A program made the position numbers and the translations under genes. The notes beneath the pieces are model-generated. The model was not told the DNA's origin and did no database searches. It worked only from the letters and a program-made list of their open reading frames with translations. Source: an uncultured Methanobrevibacter sp. (GTDB lineage: Archaea > Methanobacteriota > Methanobacteria > Methanobacteriales > Methanobacteriaceae). Taken from it: DNA of 64,000 nt. Location of the stretch: assembly GCF_900314695.1 (NCBI RefSeq), contig NZ_OMWD01000023.1, forward strand, positions 1 to 64,000, written 5' to 3'. Below are positions 47,801-57,225 of this stretch, piece by piece. Each line of letters starts with the position of its first letter. Positions within the stretch are counted from its first letter, which is position 1.

Positions 47801-48229
47801 AAAGTAACCTTCCAGGTCGGCAAAAACAAGGTTGTTGCCAAAAAAACCAATGTTAAAGGTATCGCTTCATTGCCTATGAATTACAAACCTGCCAAATACA
47901 CTGTAGTTGTCAAATATGCAAAGCAAACCTTAAAAGTTAAAGTGACAGTTAAAAAAGTCCTTGCTTTGAAAAGTGTAGCTGTCAAAAAATCCGCTAAAAA
48001 ACTTGTCCTGACCGCAACCCTTAAGAAAGGAAAATCTCCTATCAAAGGTAAAGTTGTTGCATTCAAGTTCAGCGGCAAAACCTACAATGTTAAAACCAAA
48101 GCCAATGGTATTGCAAAAGTAACCATCAAATCAAGTATCCTGAAAAAGCTCAAAGTAGGCAAAAATATAACCTACCAGGCAACATACCTAAAAGACACCG
48201 TCAAAAAAACAACTAAAGTTAAAAAATAG
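44886..48229 (+). pseudogene. Adhesin-like protein of Ig-like repeats, broken by a frameshift
   Basis: Two overlapping frames (44886-45527 and from about 45490 to 48229) together encode a ~1110-residue ALP. The first gives the signal peptide (KIILLSIFLLAVLTLGAASAS) and the first Ig-like units, and ends in an unrelated short tail after EEYEAW. The second resumes with GLVNYGPATTTNVTVK. One missing base near 45488-45495 explains it. The rest is ~7-8 Ig-like repeats (YxGDxKY type) and the cationic tail ending KDTVKKTTKVKK. Unlike its neighbours it has no beta-helix and uses T-ending codons. Start may be ATG 44886 or TTG 44898, the latter with GGGGAT upstream. A sequencing error cannot be excluded. 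Confidence 0.7.
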
Positions 48230-48252
48230 GGACCCACCAATCCTTATTTTTT
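48225..48252 (+). terminator. Terminator after the frameshifted ALP
   Basis: Stem AATAGGGA / TCCTTATT (one G-T pair), 8-base loop, then TTTTTT. The stop codon lies in the stem, as in the terminators at 55441 and 57098. Confidence 0.55.
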
Positions 48253-48345
48253 CTTATTTTCTTAATTAAAGCAAAAGCTTTCTAAGACTTAAATACTTTC
48301 TTAAAAAGAAATAATCCCATATAAACTATAATAATCTGTGATATT

Positions 48346-51300
48346 ATGGGATTTAAAAAAGCGATTTTAGTACTATTACTACTGATTATTTTAACAATGG
48401 GAGCTGCAAGTGCAGCCGACACCAATACGACATCGGACAATCTCGCAGCAACTGAAGAAACAAGCTTAAAGCTTAGCGAAAATGAGAATTTTGAAGAAAA
48501 ACTAGGAATTGACGAATCTACAACACCCCTTTCAGGGCCTGGAAATTCAAGCGGAAAATTTGCTGACTTAAACACTTTAATAAGCGGCGCAACTGCCGGA
48601 GATACAGTGACACTGACAGTTGACTACTGTAAAGAATCTGACTTCTATGGTCTAATTTCGATTGATAAAGAACTCACCATTGATGGACAGGGTCACATCA
48701 TTGATGCTAATAATACCCGAGACATAATGCGAATAGACAATGCGCAAAATGTCAAACTGAAAAACATACAATTTATAAATGTGAAGGGCAATTCAAGCAC
48801 TGCACTTTACTGGACATACGGTAGCGATAATGGATTGATAGAAAATTGTACCTTCACAAACTGTTTAGGCATTGACGGAAGCGCCATTAACCTGATAGGA
48901 AGCAATACCAATATAATTGGATCTACTTTTATAAACTGTTCAGGATATGAAGGAGGAGCAATCTACTGGGGCGGAAATGATAATACAATAAGATATTCCT
49001 ACTTTGAAAATACAACTGCAAATAAAGGAGGAGCAATCTACTTGTATGGTGAAAGAGGGCGAATTGAAGGAACAACTTTCAAAAATTGCAATATGCCAAA
49101 TTCAACAGTGATATACGCAGACAATATAGTGAACATAATTGGATGCGAATTCACCACTACAAGAAATGAAACACTATCCAGTTTAGTTTATAACGGAAAC
49201 CTCACCAACTGTACCCTAAATGGAATATCTGACAAATATGCAGATCTTAACATGAGGATAGATTCAAACATTATCGGAACCTGCAAAATAGGTGATACAA
49301 TCGAATTGACCGCCACTGTCTACAACAATGGACCTGATGATGCAAAAAACGTATCTGCACATTTCGCAATTCCACCCTCTTTAGAAATTATTGGCAACAC
49401 CCCCTATGCAGGTTCCTTTGACTGTATGACTGGAATCTGGAACATACCTGAGATATTTTCAACTTCATGGGCAACCTTAACAATCACATGCCAAGCAATA
49501 AAAGCAGAAAATACCACAGTAAATGCTTTTGTCAGTTCAGATGCAGAAGATTTGAATTTAACTGACAATAATGCCTCAGCAAACCTGTTCATTTTAAGAG
49601 CAGACACAACATTAACTCTTAATGTTAGCGACATATTTGCAGGAGAAACATTACGAATCTTTATTGACATTACCCCATTTGATGCCACAGGCAACCTTAC
49701 CATAAACATCGGTGGAGTTGAGGAACAATCATTCATCAATGGTTCAGACGTCATAATGAAAGAAGGATTATCTGCAGGAGAGTACAACATTACAGCCACA
49801 TATTCAGGAAATGCAAATTACCTGCCTACTCAAAGTACCACATCATTTAGAGTAAACAAGAGAAACGTTAATCTAACAATCTCATTGGATGAAAACACAA
49901 TAACTTATGGTCAAAACGCAACACTAACCGCCATAATGCCAATCGACGGCAACATAGCCATCAACATAAACAACGAAACATACAACATTACCACCATCGC
50001 AGGAACAGCACACTTACAAATACCAGCACAACCTGCAGGAAACCACACAATAACCGCAACATTTGAAGGAAACGACCAGTACAATCCGGCAAATACAACA
50101 ATAATATTAACCGTGAACAGAGCTGACCCACCAATCACAATTAACACAACAGACATAAAATACGGCCAAAACGCAACAATAGCTGTCACAACACTTCCAG
50201 ATGTAACAGGAATCATAGCAATCCACATCGATGGCAAAATTTATGGCATGGCAACCATCATTTCAGGCACTGCAGCATTCAACATCACAGGATTAAATAT
50301 AGGAAACTACACAGTAACTGCAACATATTCCGGAGATGAAAACTACAATCCAGCAAACAAAAGCGCAACACAAACCGTGACAAAAGCGGATGTCGATTTA
50401 GGAATTTCACTATATCCTAACGCAACAGAATTCAAAAGAGGAGACACAGTCGAATTCATAATCAATCTAATAAATAACGGTCCAAGCGATGCAACAAATA
50501 TCACCGTAAATTTAACCATTCCGAATTCATTAAGATACAAATCATCCAACACCTCAACAGCATATGAAGATAGCCAAACATTTATCTGGATTATAGACCG
50601 TTTAAATGCAAATAATACTGCATCAATAACATTCTATTGCGATTTGATGGGTGCTGGCATGATTGCATTAAATGCAACCGCAAGTACTGAAAATGAAATT
50701 GACACAGATAACACCAACAATGTCGCAACCATACTAATCAACGCTAGCGAATCAAAAGTCGTGACCCCGGACAAATTCGATTGCTTCTTTGACGAGAACG
50801 GAACATTGCTTAATGTATCAACAAATGAATTGACATTTGAAGGTGACTTTTCAAATATCACAGCATCCACAATAACCATTAACAAAGAAATTATATTTAC
50901 AGGAAACAATGCAACATTCAAAGACGTTTCATTTATCGTGAAATCAGACTGGGTTTTCATAATTAATTTCACAATAATCTCAGAAAATGCCACAGGATGT
51001 GCAATCAATGCCAGTTCCCATTCAAACATAGGATTAATGAATAACACAATCATTTACAAGGCAATGTTTGACAGTGATGCCTATGTTCTTTATGCCAACA
51101 ACATTTCAAGCTTGGTATTCTTCAAAAACAGAGTAACATATACCGGAAATACCAACGGTGTCGGCAAAAATTTTGCAATATATCTAACCAATGCCACAAC
51201 TTCCGTAATAGCTGAAAATATATTTAACATATCTCTGGTTTCTGCTGAAGTGCCTTGGGCTGAAGTGCCTCCAGGTAGTGGAAATTGGGTAAGCTATCCT

Positions 51301-54300
51301 ATTAGTGAAGGCATTGTTGTTGAAAATTCTGATAATGTTACTTTTGATAGCAATACTGTATCTGTTAATTTCACTGATGTCGTTACTGCAAGCGGTTATG
51401 ATACTATTTACTCTGTAGATTTCAAAAATTCCAATAATGCTGTAATTTCCAATAACACAATTGTATCTGAAGGAAATAGTTATATCTATGGATTATCAAT
51501 AAGCGATTGTGATAATTTCAATATTGAAGCAAATGACATTGATACAACATCCAATTATTACTCTAACGGTATCAGTATCGAAGGCCATTCTACTGGTGTT
51601 GTAAAAGATAACGAAATATCAGTAAAATCAAAAAATTCTGCTTATGGAATTTACTCAAATAGACTGGATGGAAATGCTTCAGCAACTTATACTGATAATG
51701 TCATTGTTGGTAACGCATATAATGTGTTCGGATTCGAACTAGATAATGTTGAGAGCAATGTAACCGGAAATCTTGTTAATCTTAGAGGTAATTATACTAC
51801 CGGAATCGCATACGCAGGATCCAATTTAATAGCTGAAAACAACACAATTTTTGCAGATGCATCCAATGTAGGAAATGAATATGTCTATGACTTATTTGGC
51901 AGTGATACCACAGGAATTAAAGTCATAGGAGACAATTCCATAATAAAAGACAATACCATCAATTCAACCGACAAATCATTCTATATTACCGGAGACTATA
52001 ATGAATTATTTAGAAACAATGCAGCAGGAAGCGTAAATGTCAGCGGAGATTACAATACAATCACTGAAAACATAATCAACACTACAGAGATTTATGCAGT
52101 TAATCTGGGCAGTTCAAAGCAAAACACTGTAAGGGAAAACCATTTATATGCAAGGGAATTGTTTGGAAATGATGCAGTCAATTTCACAGATGCAAGTAAT
52201 ACTGTTATTTCAAATCATCCAGGGTCAACCTTTTTAACTGTAAATGCAACAGACATCAGCTATGGAGATTCCCTCTACATCATCGTATCAGTAACGGAAA
52301 ATGCAACAGGAACAATTACAATTACAAACACCCAAGCAAATTCAACAGAATATAAATCAGATATTTTCGACGGCATAGCAGTATTCAACATGACAGGCTT
52401 TGATGTTGGAAACTATACATTTAATGTGACCTATTCAGGAGATGATAATTACGGTCCTTGCCAAAGCAACTTTACAGTTGCAGTTAATAAAAAATTAGTG
52501 GATATGACAATAACTGCTGGAGACATAACCTATGGTGAAGCCGCAACAATAACTGTAACAACCCCAACAGATGCAACTGGAACAGTTACAATATGCATCG
52601 GCGATAAAAACTACGCTGCAGAAATCATTAACGGAGAGGCCACATTCAACATTACAGGATTGGGTGCCGGGGATTATGAGGCCATAGCCAATTATACTGG
52701 AGATGCAAATTACATGGCTTGCCAAAACACTACACAATTTAGAGTAAGTAAAGCACCTACCGAAATCAGTGTTGCCAGCGATGTTGTCAACCTCAAGGTT
52801 CTTGAGGAATTTGCTCCAGAAGCCACTTTGATTCCAGATGTAGGCTACCTAACATACATATCAAATGATACAAGCATTGCCATCGTTTTAAATGGTACAA
52901 TCAAAGCCACTGGCGCAGGCTCAACCATAATTACTGTCAATTTTGAAGGCAATGATAATTATGAAGCCTCAAATAAAACTATTAATGTTACCGTTACTTT
53001 AAATGATGCCAGCATCAGCGTGAATAACTCCACATTGGATTTAAAAGTTGGTGATAGTTTTAGCATTGCTGCTACTACCATTCCTGATGATTTGAATGTA
53101 ACTTATATTCCTGATGACTCAGGAGTTGTAAGCGTTAGTGAAAACGGTGTTGTTACTGCTTTAAAAGAAGGTAATGGCATCATTACTGTTAGAGTTGGTG
53201 GCGACGGAATTTACTCTCAAAATTCAACTACCGTTAACGTTAGTGTAGGCAAAAAAGACGTCATCCTGACAATATCTACCGAAGACACCACATACAGTGA
53301 GAACGCAACAATCACAGCAACAATGTCAATCGACGGTACAGTAACAGTCAATATAAACAACGAAAACATTGCCCTTGAAATAACAAACGGAACAGGACAA
53401 ATAACAATACCAAACTTAAACGCAGGAGAATACAACATAAAAGCCACATTTGAAGGAAACGACCACTACAAAGCAGCAAACGCAACAACAACCCTCACAG
53501 TTGCAAAATCAGAATCACATCTAACAATCCAACCAATCCCTGAAACAGCATATGGCGAAGACATAAATATTATTATAAATGTCCAAAATGATGCAACAGG
53601 AACAATAACACTCACAGTCAACGGCGAAAATTACATCAAAAACATCGAAAACGGACAGGCCACATTCAACATAACCGGACTCAATGCAGGAAATTATGAA
53701 GCAATAGCCAATTACACTGGAGATACCAATTACCTTGCATCCCAAAATTCCACACAGTTCACTGTCAAATCCAGCATGAAAACATTTGAAGACATAGCCA
53801 ACATTATCAGCAATGCACATGCAGGAGACGAAATCAATCTGGAGGGAACATACTACGGAACAGGTTCAACAATAACCGTCAACAAAGAATTAAGCATTAA
53901 AGGTAACGGAGAAACCATTCTTGATGCCAAAAACCTGTCCGGAATCCTAAGCGTTTCTGCCGATAACGTCAGAATCAACAACATCCGATTCATCAACGGA
54001 AAAATCAACGCCAACGGTGGAGCAATCAACTGGATTGGTAAAAATGGTATGATATCCAATTGTACATTTATTAACTGTTCTGCTGAAAATGGAGGATCTG
54101 TTTACTGGAATGGTGAAAACGGAATGATAAACACATCAACATTCGACAAATCAACTGCAACACAGAACGGTGGAGCAATATACTGGAACGCAAATAGCGG
54201 AGAAATAACAGACTCCATATTCACCAATTCACATGCGCAAAACGGAGGCGCTGTATATGTTCCGGAAAACAGGACCGTTGAAATCAAATCATCAATATTT

Positions 54301-55446
54301 GACAGTAACATTGCAGAAGAGGAAAGCGGAGCAGTTTACGGAGGAACAGTTGATGATGACTGCATATTCAAAAACAACACATACACACCACTAAACACAA
54401 CAACAATCATTTCAATAAATGAAACTGCAGTATATACCGGAAACGACATCTCAATCACAACCCTCATTTTAAGCCAAAAAGGAGGACTGGTGAACACCGG
54501 TACAGTTGAAATATACATAAATTCCAAATTAATAGCAACAATACCTGCAAACACTGCATACATCTATAAAACAGACGATTTAGGCACCTACAGAGTACTT
54601 GCAAAATTCATTGACGACTCCAGCTACAAAGACAGCTCAAGCACCGCTGAATTTACTGTAATACCTGTTGACATTCCAGAAGAAATAGAAACAAGCACAG
54701 CTGGAATATTTACACTAGAATTCCCAGATGATGCAGAAGGAACACTAACAGTCTTCATCGACGGAACCAAATACAAAGTATATGACATCATCGGAGGAAT
54801 ACTCAAAATCGATTTATCCGACAAGAAAGGAAAATACAACATAACATTCGAATATTCCGGAGACAAAAACTACCCTGCATTTAAAAAGGACGCAAACATA
54901 ACAGTAGAAACCAACCCATCAATAACCGCCTCTAACGCCAAAGTCCTATACTCAGCAGGAACAACATACAAAATAACAGTATACAAAAACAAAGGAATAA
55001 CAGCAAACAATGTCAGTGTAGCAATAAAGCAAAACAACAAAGCATTCAAGACAATCAAAACAAATTCCAAAGGAATCGCAAGCTTCAAAATAACACAAAC
55101 ACCAGGAACATACAAGCTAAAAATAACATCCCTTGGAAAAACAGTAACAAAAACACTAACAGTAAAACACATAGTAACACTAAAAACAGCAACAGTCAAA
55201 AAATCAGCCAAAAAACTAATACTACAGGCAACACTCGCCAAAGTAAACAAAAAATACCTAAAAAAGAAAACCGTAACCTTCAAATTCAACGGTAAAAAAT
55301 ACAAAGCCAAAACCAATGCAAAAGGTGTCGCAAAAGTAACCATCAAAAAATCCATACTCAAAAAACTAAAAGTAGGCAAAAAAATAACCTACCAGGCAAC
55401 ATATGCAAAAGATACAATCAAAAAGACAGTTAAAATTAAAAAATAA
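48346..55446 (+). CDS. Giant adhesin-like protein (2366 residues)
   Basis: A secreted multi-domain protein. Signal peptide ~1-25 (AILVLLLLIILTMGAASA). In order: beta-helix ~80-290; DUF11-like domain ~297-420 (DTIELTATVYNNGPDDAKNV); Ig-like repeats ~425-680; second DUF11-like domain ~681-800; second beta-helix/NosD-like region ~812-1290; Ig-like repeats to ~1475; a Big_2-like pair ~1475-1635; more Ig-like repeats; third beta-helix ~1815-2010; final Ig-like units; and a cationic tail (~2270-2366, ending KDTIKKTVKIKK). Eight or more repeats carry a Y(S/T)GDxNY signature. Presumed function is adhesion at the cell surface. Codon usage changes within the gene (T-ending in ~51240-51760 and ~52940-53245, A/C-ending elsewhere), so it is probably a recombinant of several ALPs. 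No binding site at the ATG. Confidence 0.9.
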   Translation: MGFKKAILVLLLLIILTMGAASAADTNTTSDNLAATEETSLKLSENENFEEKLGIDESTTPLSGPGNSSGKFADLNTLISGATAGDTVTLTVDYCKESDFYGLISIDKELTIDGQGHIIDANNTRDIMRIDNAQNVKLKNIQFINVKGNSSTALYWTYGSDNGLIENCTFTNCLGIDGSAINLIGSNTNIIGSTFINCSGYEGGAIYWGGNDNTIRYSYFENTTANKGGAIYLYGERGRIEGTTFKNCNMPNSTVIYADNIVNIIGCEFTTTRNETLSSLVYNGNLTNCTLNGISDKYADLNMRIDSNIIGTCKIGDTIELTATVYNNGPDDAKNVSAHFAIPPSLEIIGNTPYAGSFDCMTGIWNIPEIFSTSWATLTITCQAIKAENTTVNAFVSSDAEDLNLTDNNASANLFILRADTTLTLNVSDIFAGETLRIFIDITPFDATGNLTINIGGVEEQSFINGSDVIMKEGLSAGEYNITATYSGNANYLPTQSTTSFRVNKRNVNLTISLDENTITYGQNATLTAIMPIDGNIAININNETYNITTIAGTAHLQIPAQPAGNHTITATFEGNDQYNPANTTIILTVNRADPPITINTTDIKYGQNATIAVTTLPDVTGIIAIHIDGKIYGMATIISGTAAFNITGLNIGNYTVTATYSGDENYNPANKSATQTVTKADVDLGISLYPNATEFKRGDTVEFIINLINNGPSDATNITVNLTIPNSLRYKSSNTSTAYEDSQTFIWIIDRLNANNTASITFYCDLMGAGMIALNATASTENEIDTDNTNNVATILINASESKVVTPDKFDCFFDENGTLLNVSTNELTFEGDFSNITASTITINKEIIFTGNNATFKDVSFIVKSDWVFIINFTIISENATGCAINASSHSNIGLMNNTIIYKAMFDSDAYVLYANNISSLVFFKNRVTYTGNTNGVGKNFAIYLTNATTSVIAENIFNISLVSAEVPWAEVPPGSGNWVSYPISEGIVVENSDNVTFDSNTVSVNFTDVVTASGYDTIYSVDFKNSNNAVISNNTIVSEGNSYIYGLSISDCDNFNIEANDIDTTSNYYSNGISIEGHSTGVVKDNEISVKSKNSAYGIYSNRLDGNASATYTDNVIVGNAYNVFGFELDNVESNVTGNLVNLRGNYTTGIAYAGSNLIAENNTIFADASNVGNEYVYDLFGSDTTGIKVIGDNSIIKDNTINSTDKSFYITGDYNELFRNNAAGSVNVSGDYNTITENIINTTEIYAVNLGSSKQNTVRENHLYARELFGNDAVNFTDASNTVISNHPGSTFLTVNATDISYGDSLYIIVSVTENATGTITITNTQANSTEYKSDIFDGIAVFNMTGFDVGNYTFNVTYSGDDNYGPCQSNFTVAVNKKLVDMTITAGDITYGEAATITVTTPTDATGTVTICIGDKNYAAEIINGEATFNITGLGAGDYEAIANYTGDANYMACQNTTQFRVSKAPTEISVASDVVNLKVLEEFAPEATLIPDVGYLTYISNDTSIAIVLNGTIKATGAGSTIITVNFEGNDNYEASNKTINVTVTLNDASISVNNSTLDLKVGDSFSIAATTIPDDLNVTYIPDDSGVVSVSENGVVTALKEGNGIITVRVGGDGIYSQNSTTVNVSVGKKDVILTISTEDTTYSENATITATMSIDGTVTVNINNENIALEITNGTGQITIPNLNAGEYNIKATFEGNDHYKAANATTTLTVAKSESHLTIQPIPETAYGEDINIIINVQNDATGTITLTVNGENYIKNIENGQATFNITGLNAGNYEAIANYTGDTNYLASQNSTQFTVKSSMKTFEDIANIISNAHAGDEINLEGTYYGTGSTITVNKELSIKGNGETILDAKNLSGILSVSADNVRINNIRFINGKINANGGAINWIGKNGMISNCTFINCSAENGGSVYWNGENGMINTSTFDKSTATQNGGAIYWNANSGEITDSIFTNSHAQNGGAVYVPENRTVEIKSSIFDSNIAEEESGAVYGGTVDDDCIFKNNTYTPLNTTTIISINETAVYTGNDISITTLILSQKGGLVNTGTVEIYINSKLIATIPANTAYIYKTDDLGTYRVLAKFIDDSSYKDSSSTAEFTVIPVDIPEEIETSTAGIFTLEFPDDAEGTLTVFIDGTKYKVYDIIGGILKIDLSDKKGKYNITFEYSGDKNYPAFKKDANITVETNPSITASNAKVLYSAGTTYKITVYKNKGITANNVSVAIKQNNKAFKTIKTNSKGIASFKITQTPGTYKLKITSLGKTVTKTLTVKHIVTLKTATVKKSAKKLILQATLAKVNKKYLKKKTVTFKFNGKKYKAKTNAKGVAKVTIKKSILKKLKVGKKITYQATYAKDTIKKTVKIKK

Positions 55447-55480
55447 GGGATTACACCCCTTATTTAAATTTCTTTTTTTT
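55441..55480 (+). terminator. Terminator after the giant ALP
   Basis: Nine-base stem AAATAAGGG / CCCTTATTT (55441-55449 / 55457-55465) containing the stop codon, then TTTCTTTTTTTT. Confidence 0.8.
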
Positions 55481-55490
55481 TGACAATACT

Positions 55491-55523
55491 TCTTTATATA
55501 TACAATTTAACAAATATTTAATC
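55491..55523 (+). promoter_or_regulatory. ALP promoter cassette, copy 3
   Basis: TTTATATATACAATTTAACA and AATATTTAATC before the ATG, matching the cassettes at 42462 and 44396 in the TATA box and the AACAAATA block. TATA is centred ~27 bases before the ATG; leaderless start likely. Confidence 0.65.
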
Positions 55524-57101
55524 ATGTTTGGGAAAAAAATCATATGCTTTTCTTTGATGATTCTGATAATCATGATTGGTGCTGTTTCAGCTTCAGAAAA
55601 CATCACTATTGAAAATGATTTGCAGGCACATGAAACCACAAATACCTTTGATGACGTGCAGAACACAATAGAAAAAGCAAAATTCAATTCAACAGTCATT
55701 TTAAATGGAACTTATAAAGGATCAGGGCATGAAATTGAAATTGATAAGGACATTACCATAGACGGATTGGGAAAAACAACACTAAACGCCAATCACAATT
55801 CAAGAATATTCAACATTAATTCCAGCAACGTCATTTTAAAAAATCTTAATATTACCAATGGATTTTCCTCTGTCTACGGCGGTGCAATCACATCCAGTGG
55901 AAAATTAACCATTATAAACTGTAATTTTATCAACAATAATGTATATGATACTTTTAATTACCTAAGCTGGAGGGAACCTGGTTACGGGGAGGGAGGTGCA
56001 ATTTATACAGAAAATGATTTGACAGTGATAAATTCCACTTTCATAGATAATTATGCAAAATATTTAGGCAGTTACCACGATATGGATGTGGACGTTGATA
56101 TGGGAGACTATGGAAATGGTGGAGCAATAAGCTGTCTTGGCAATTTATACCTGGAAAACTCCAATTTCACAAAAAATTCACTCCATTCAATTATGGCACA
56201 CTACAATGCCAGTATCCTAAATTGCATTTTCAAATCCAGCAGTATTTATTGCAGTGCAACCGCCGATTTACACATCCGAAATTGTGATTTTAAGGATGCA
56301 AAAATTAATAGTGGAAACTTAACTGTAAATAATTCTAATTTTATAGGAATTAAACATGGTGATGCTTTGATTTATAGCGAGCATGCTAAAATCATCAACT
56401 CCACTTTCATAAACAACACTGCCTCAAATACTGCCATTTTAGTTCTTGAGGACTATGAACTAAAAGACTGTGTATTCATCAACAACAGGGATGCGACAAT
56501 TCTTTCAGGAGATAGCTTGTTAAATGATTCATTAATGCCAACTTATCTAAAAGCGAAAAGCATGAATCACCTTAGAAAAACATATTATAAAAGCGGAAAA
56601 TCACTTAAAATAGATTCAATTTATGAAGAAGTCAAGATTTATATTAACGGTAAAAAACATGAGTTATACGAATTTTATGATTATAATTCAAAATTTTATG
56701 ATTATAATTCAAATTACTTTATTTTTCCAGTTTCAACCTGGAAGGTCGGAACATATACAATTTTTATGAAATCTGAAGTAAAATATGTTAAAGATGCAAC
56801 ATTTAAAATTACTGTCTTGAAAGCCCCAACAACTGTCAAAGCACCAAAAGTAATCGCTAAATACAAAAAATCCAAATATTTCAAAGTAACAGTAAAGCAC
56901 AAAACCACGAAAAAAGCTGTGAAAAACACCTACATCAAACTCAAAATCGGCAAGAAAACATACAAGGTAAAGACTAACTCAAAGGGAATAGCAAAATTCA
57001 ACACCAAAAAGCTTAAAGTAGGAACCCACAAAGTCACAATAACCTCTGGTAACGCCAACTACAAAATTTCAGCAAAAAGCCAAATTAAAGTCAAAAAATA
57101 A
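55524..57101 (+). CDS. Adhesin-like protein 5
   Basis: A 525-residue secreted protein. Signal peptide ~1-25 (ICFSLMILIIMIGAVSAS). Beta-helix ~30-340 (GGAITSSGKLTIINCNFINN and similar coils), a short spacer with a duplicated YDYNSKF/YDYNSNY, and the cationic C-terminal domain ~435-525 (KSKYFKVTVKHKTTKKAVKN ... ISAKSQIKVKK) that matches ALP 3. Promoter also matches that of ALP 3, so the two come from one ancestor although other ALPs now lie between them. Confidence 0.85.
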   Translation: MFGKKIICFSLMILIIMIGAVSASENITIENDLQAHETTNTFDDVQNTIEKAKFNSTVILNGTYKGSGHEIEIDKDITIDGLGKTTLNANHNSRIFNINSSNVILKNLNITNGFSSVYGGAITSSGKLTIINCNFINNNVYDTFNYLSWREPGYGEGGAIYTENDLTVINSTFIDNYAKYLGSYHDMDVDVDMGDYGNGGAISCLGNLYLENSNFTKNSLHSIMAHYNASILNCIFKSSSIYCSATADLHIRNCDFKDAKINSGNLTVNNSNFIGIKHGDALIYSEHAKIINSTFINNTASNTAILVLEDYELKDCVFINNRDATILSGDSLLNDSLMPTYLKAKSMNHLRKTYYKSGKSLKIDSIYEEVKIYINGKKHELYEFYDYNSKFYDYNSNYFIFPVSTWKVGTYTIFMKSEVKYVKDATFKITVLKAPTTVKAPKVIAKYKKSKYFKVTVKHKTTKKAVKNTYIKLKIGKKTYKVKTNSKGIAKFNTKKLKVGTHKVTITSGNANYKISAKSQIKVKK

Positions 57102-57128
57102 GGATCTCACCAATCCTTATCTTTTTAT
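57098..57128 (+). terminator. Terminator after ALP 5
   Basis: Stem ATAAGGAT (57098-57105, includes the stop) / ATCCTTAT (57113-57120), then CTTTTTAT. Confidence 0.7.
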
Positions 57129-57225
57129 TTATACATGCAATATTTATAAAGCCCCACTTTTATGACAAAAAAAATCATGCAGAACACAAAATCAGTTATA
57201 TACCTTAAAAAACAAAGTATTACTC

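Noticed and set aside
38211..57101. A bacterial-type sortase or C-terminal anchor system for ALPs
   Set aside because: No LPxTG-like motif, no C-terminal hydrophobic segment on any ALP, and no sortase gene in the window.
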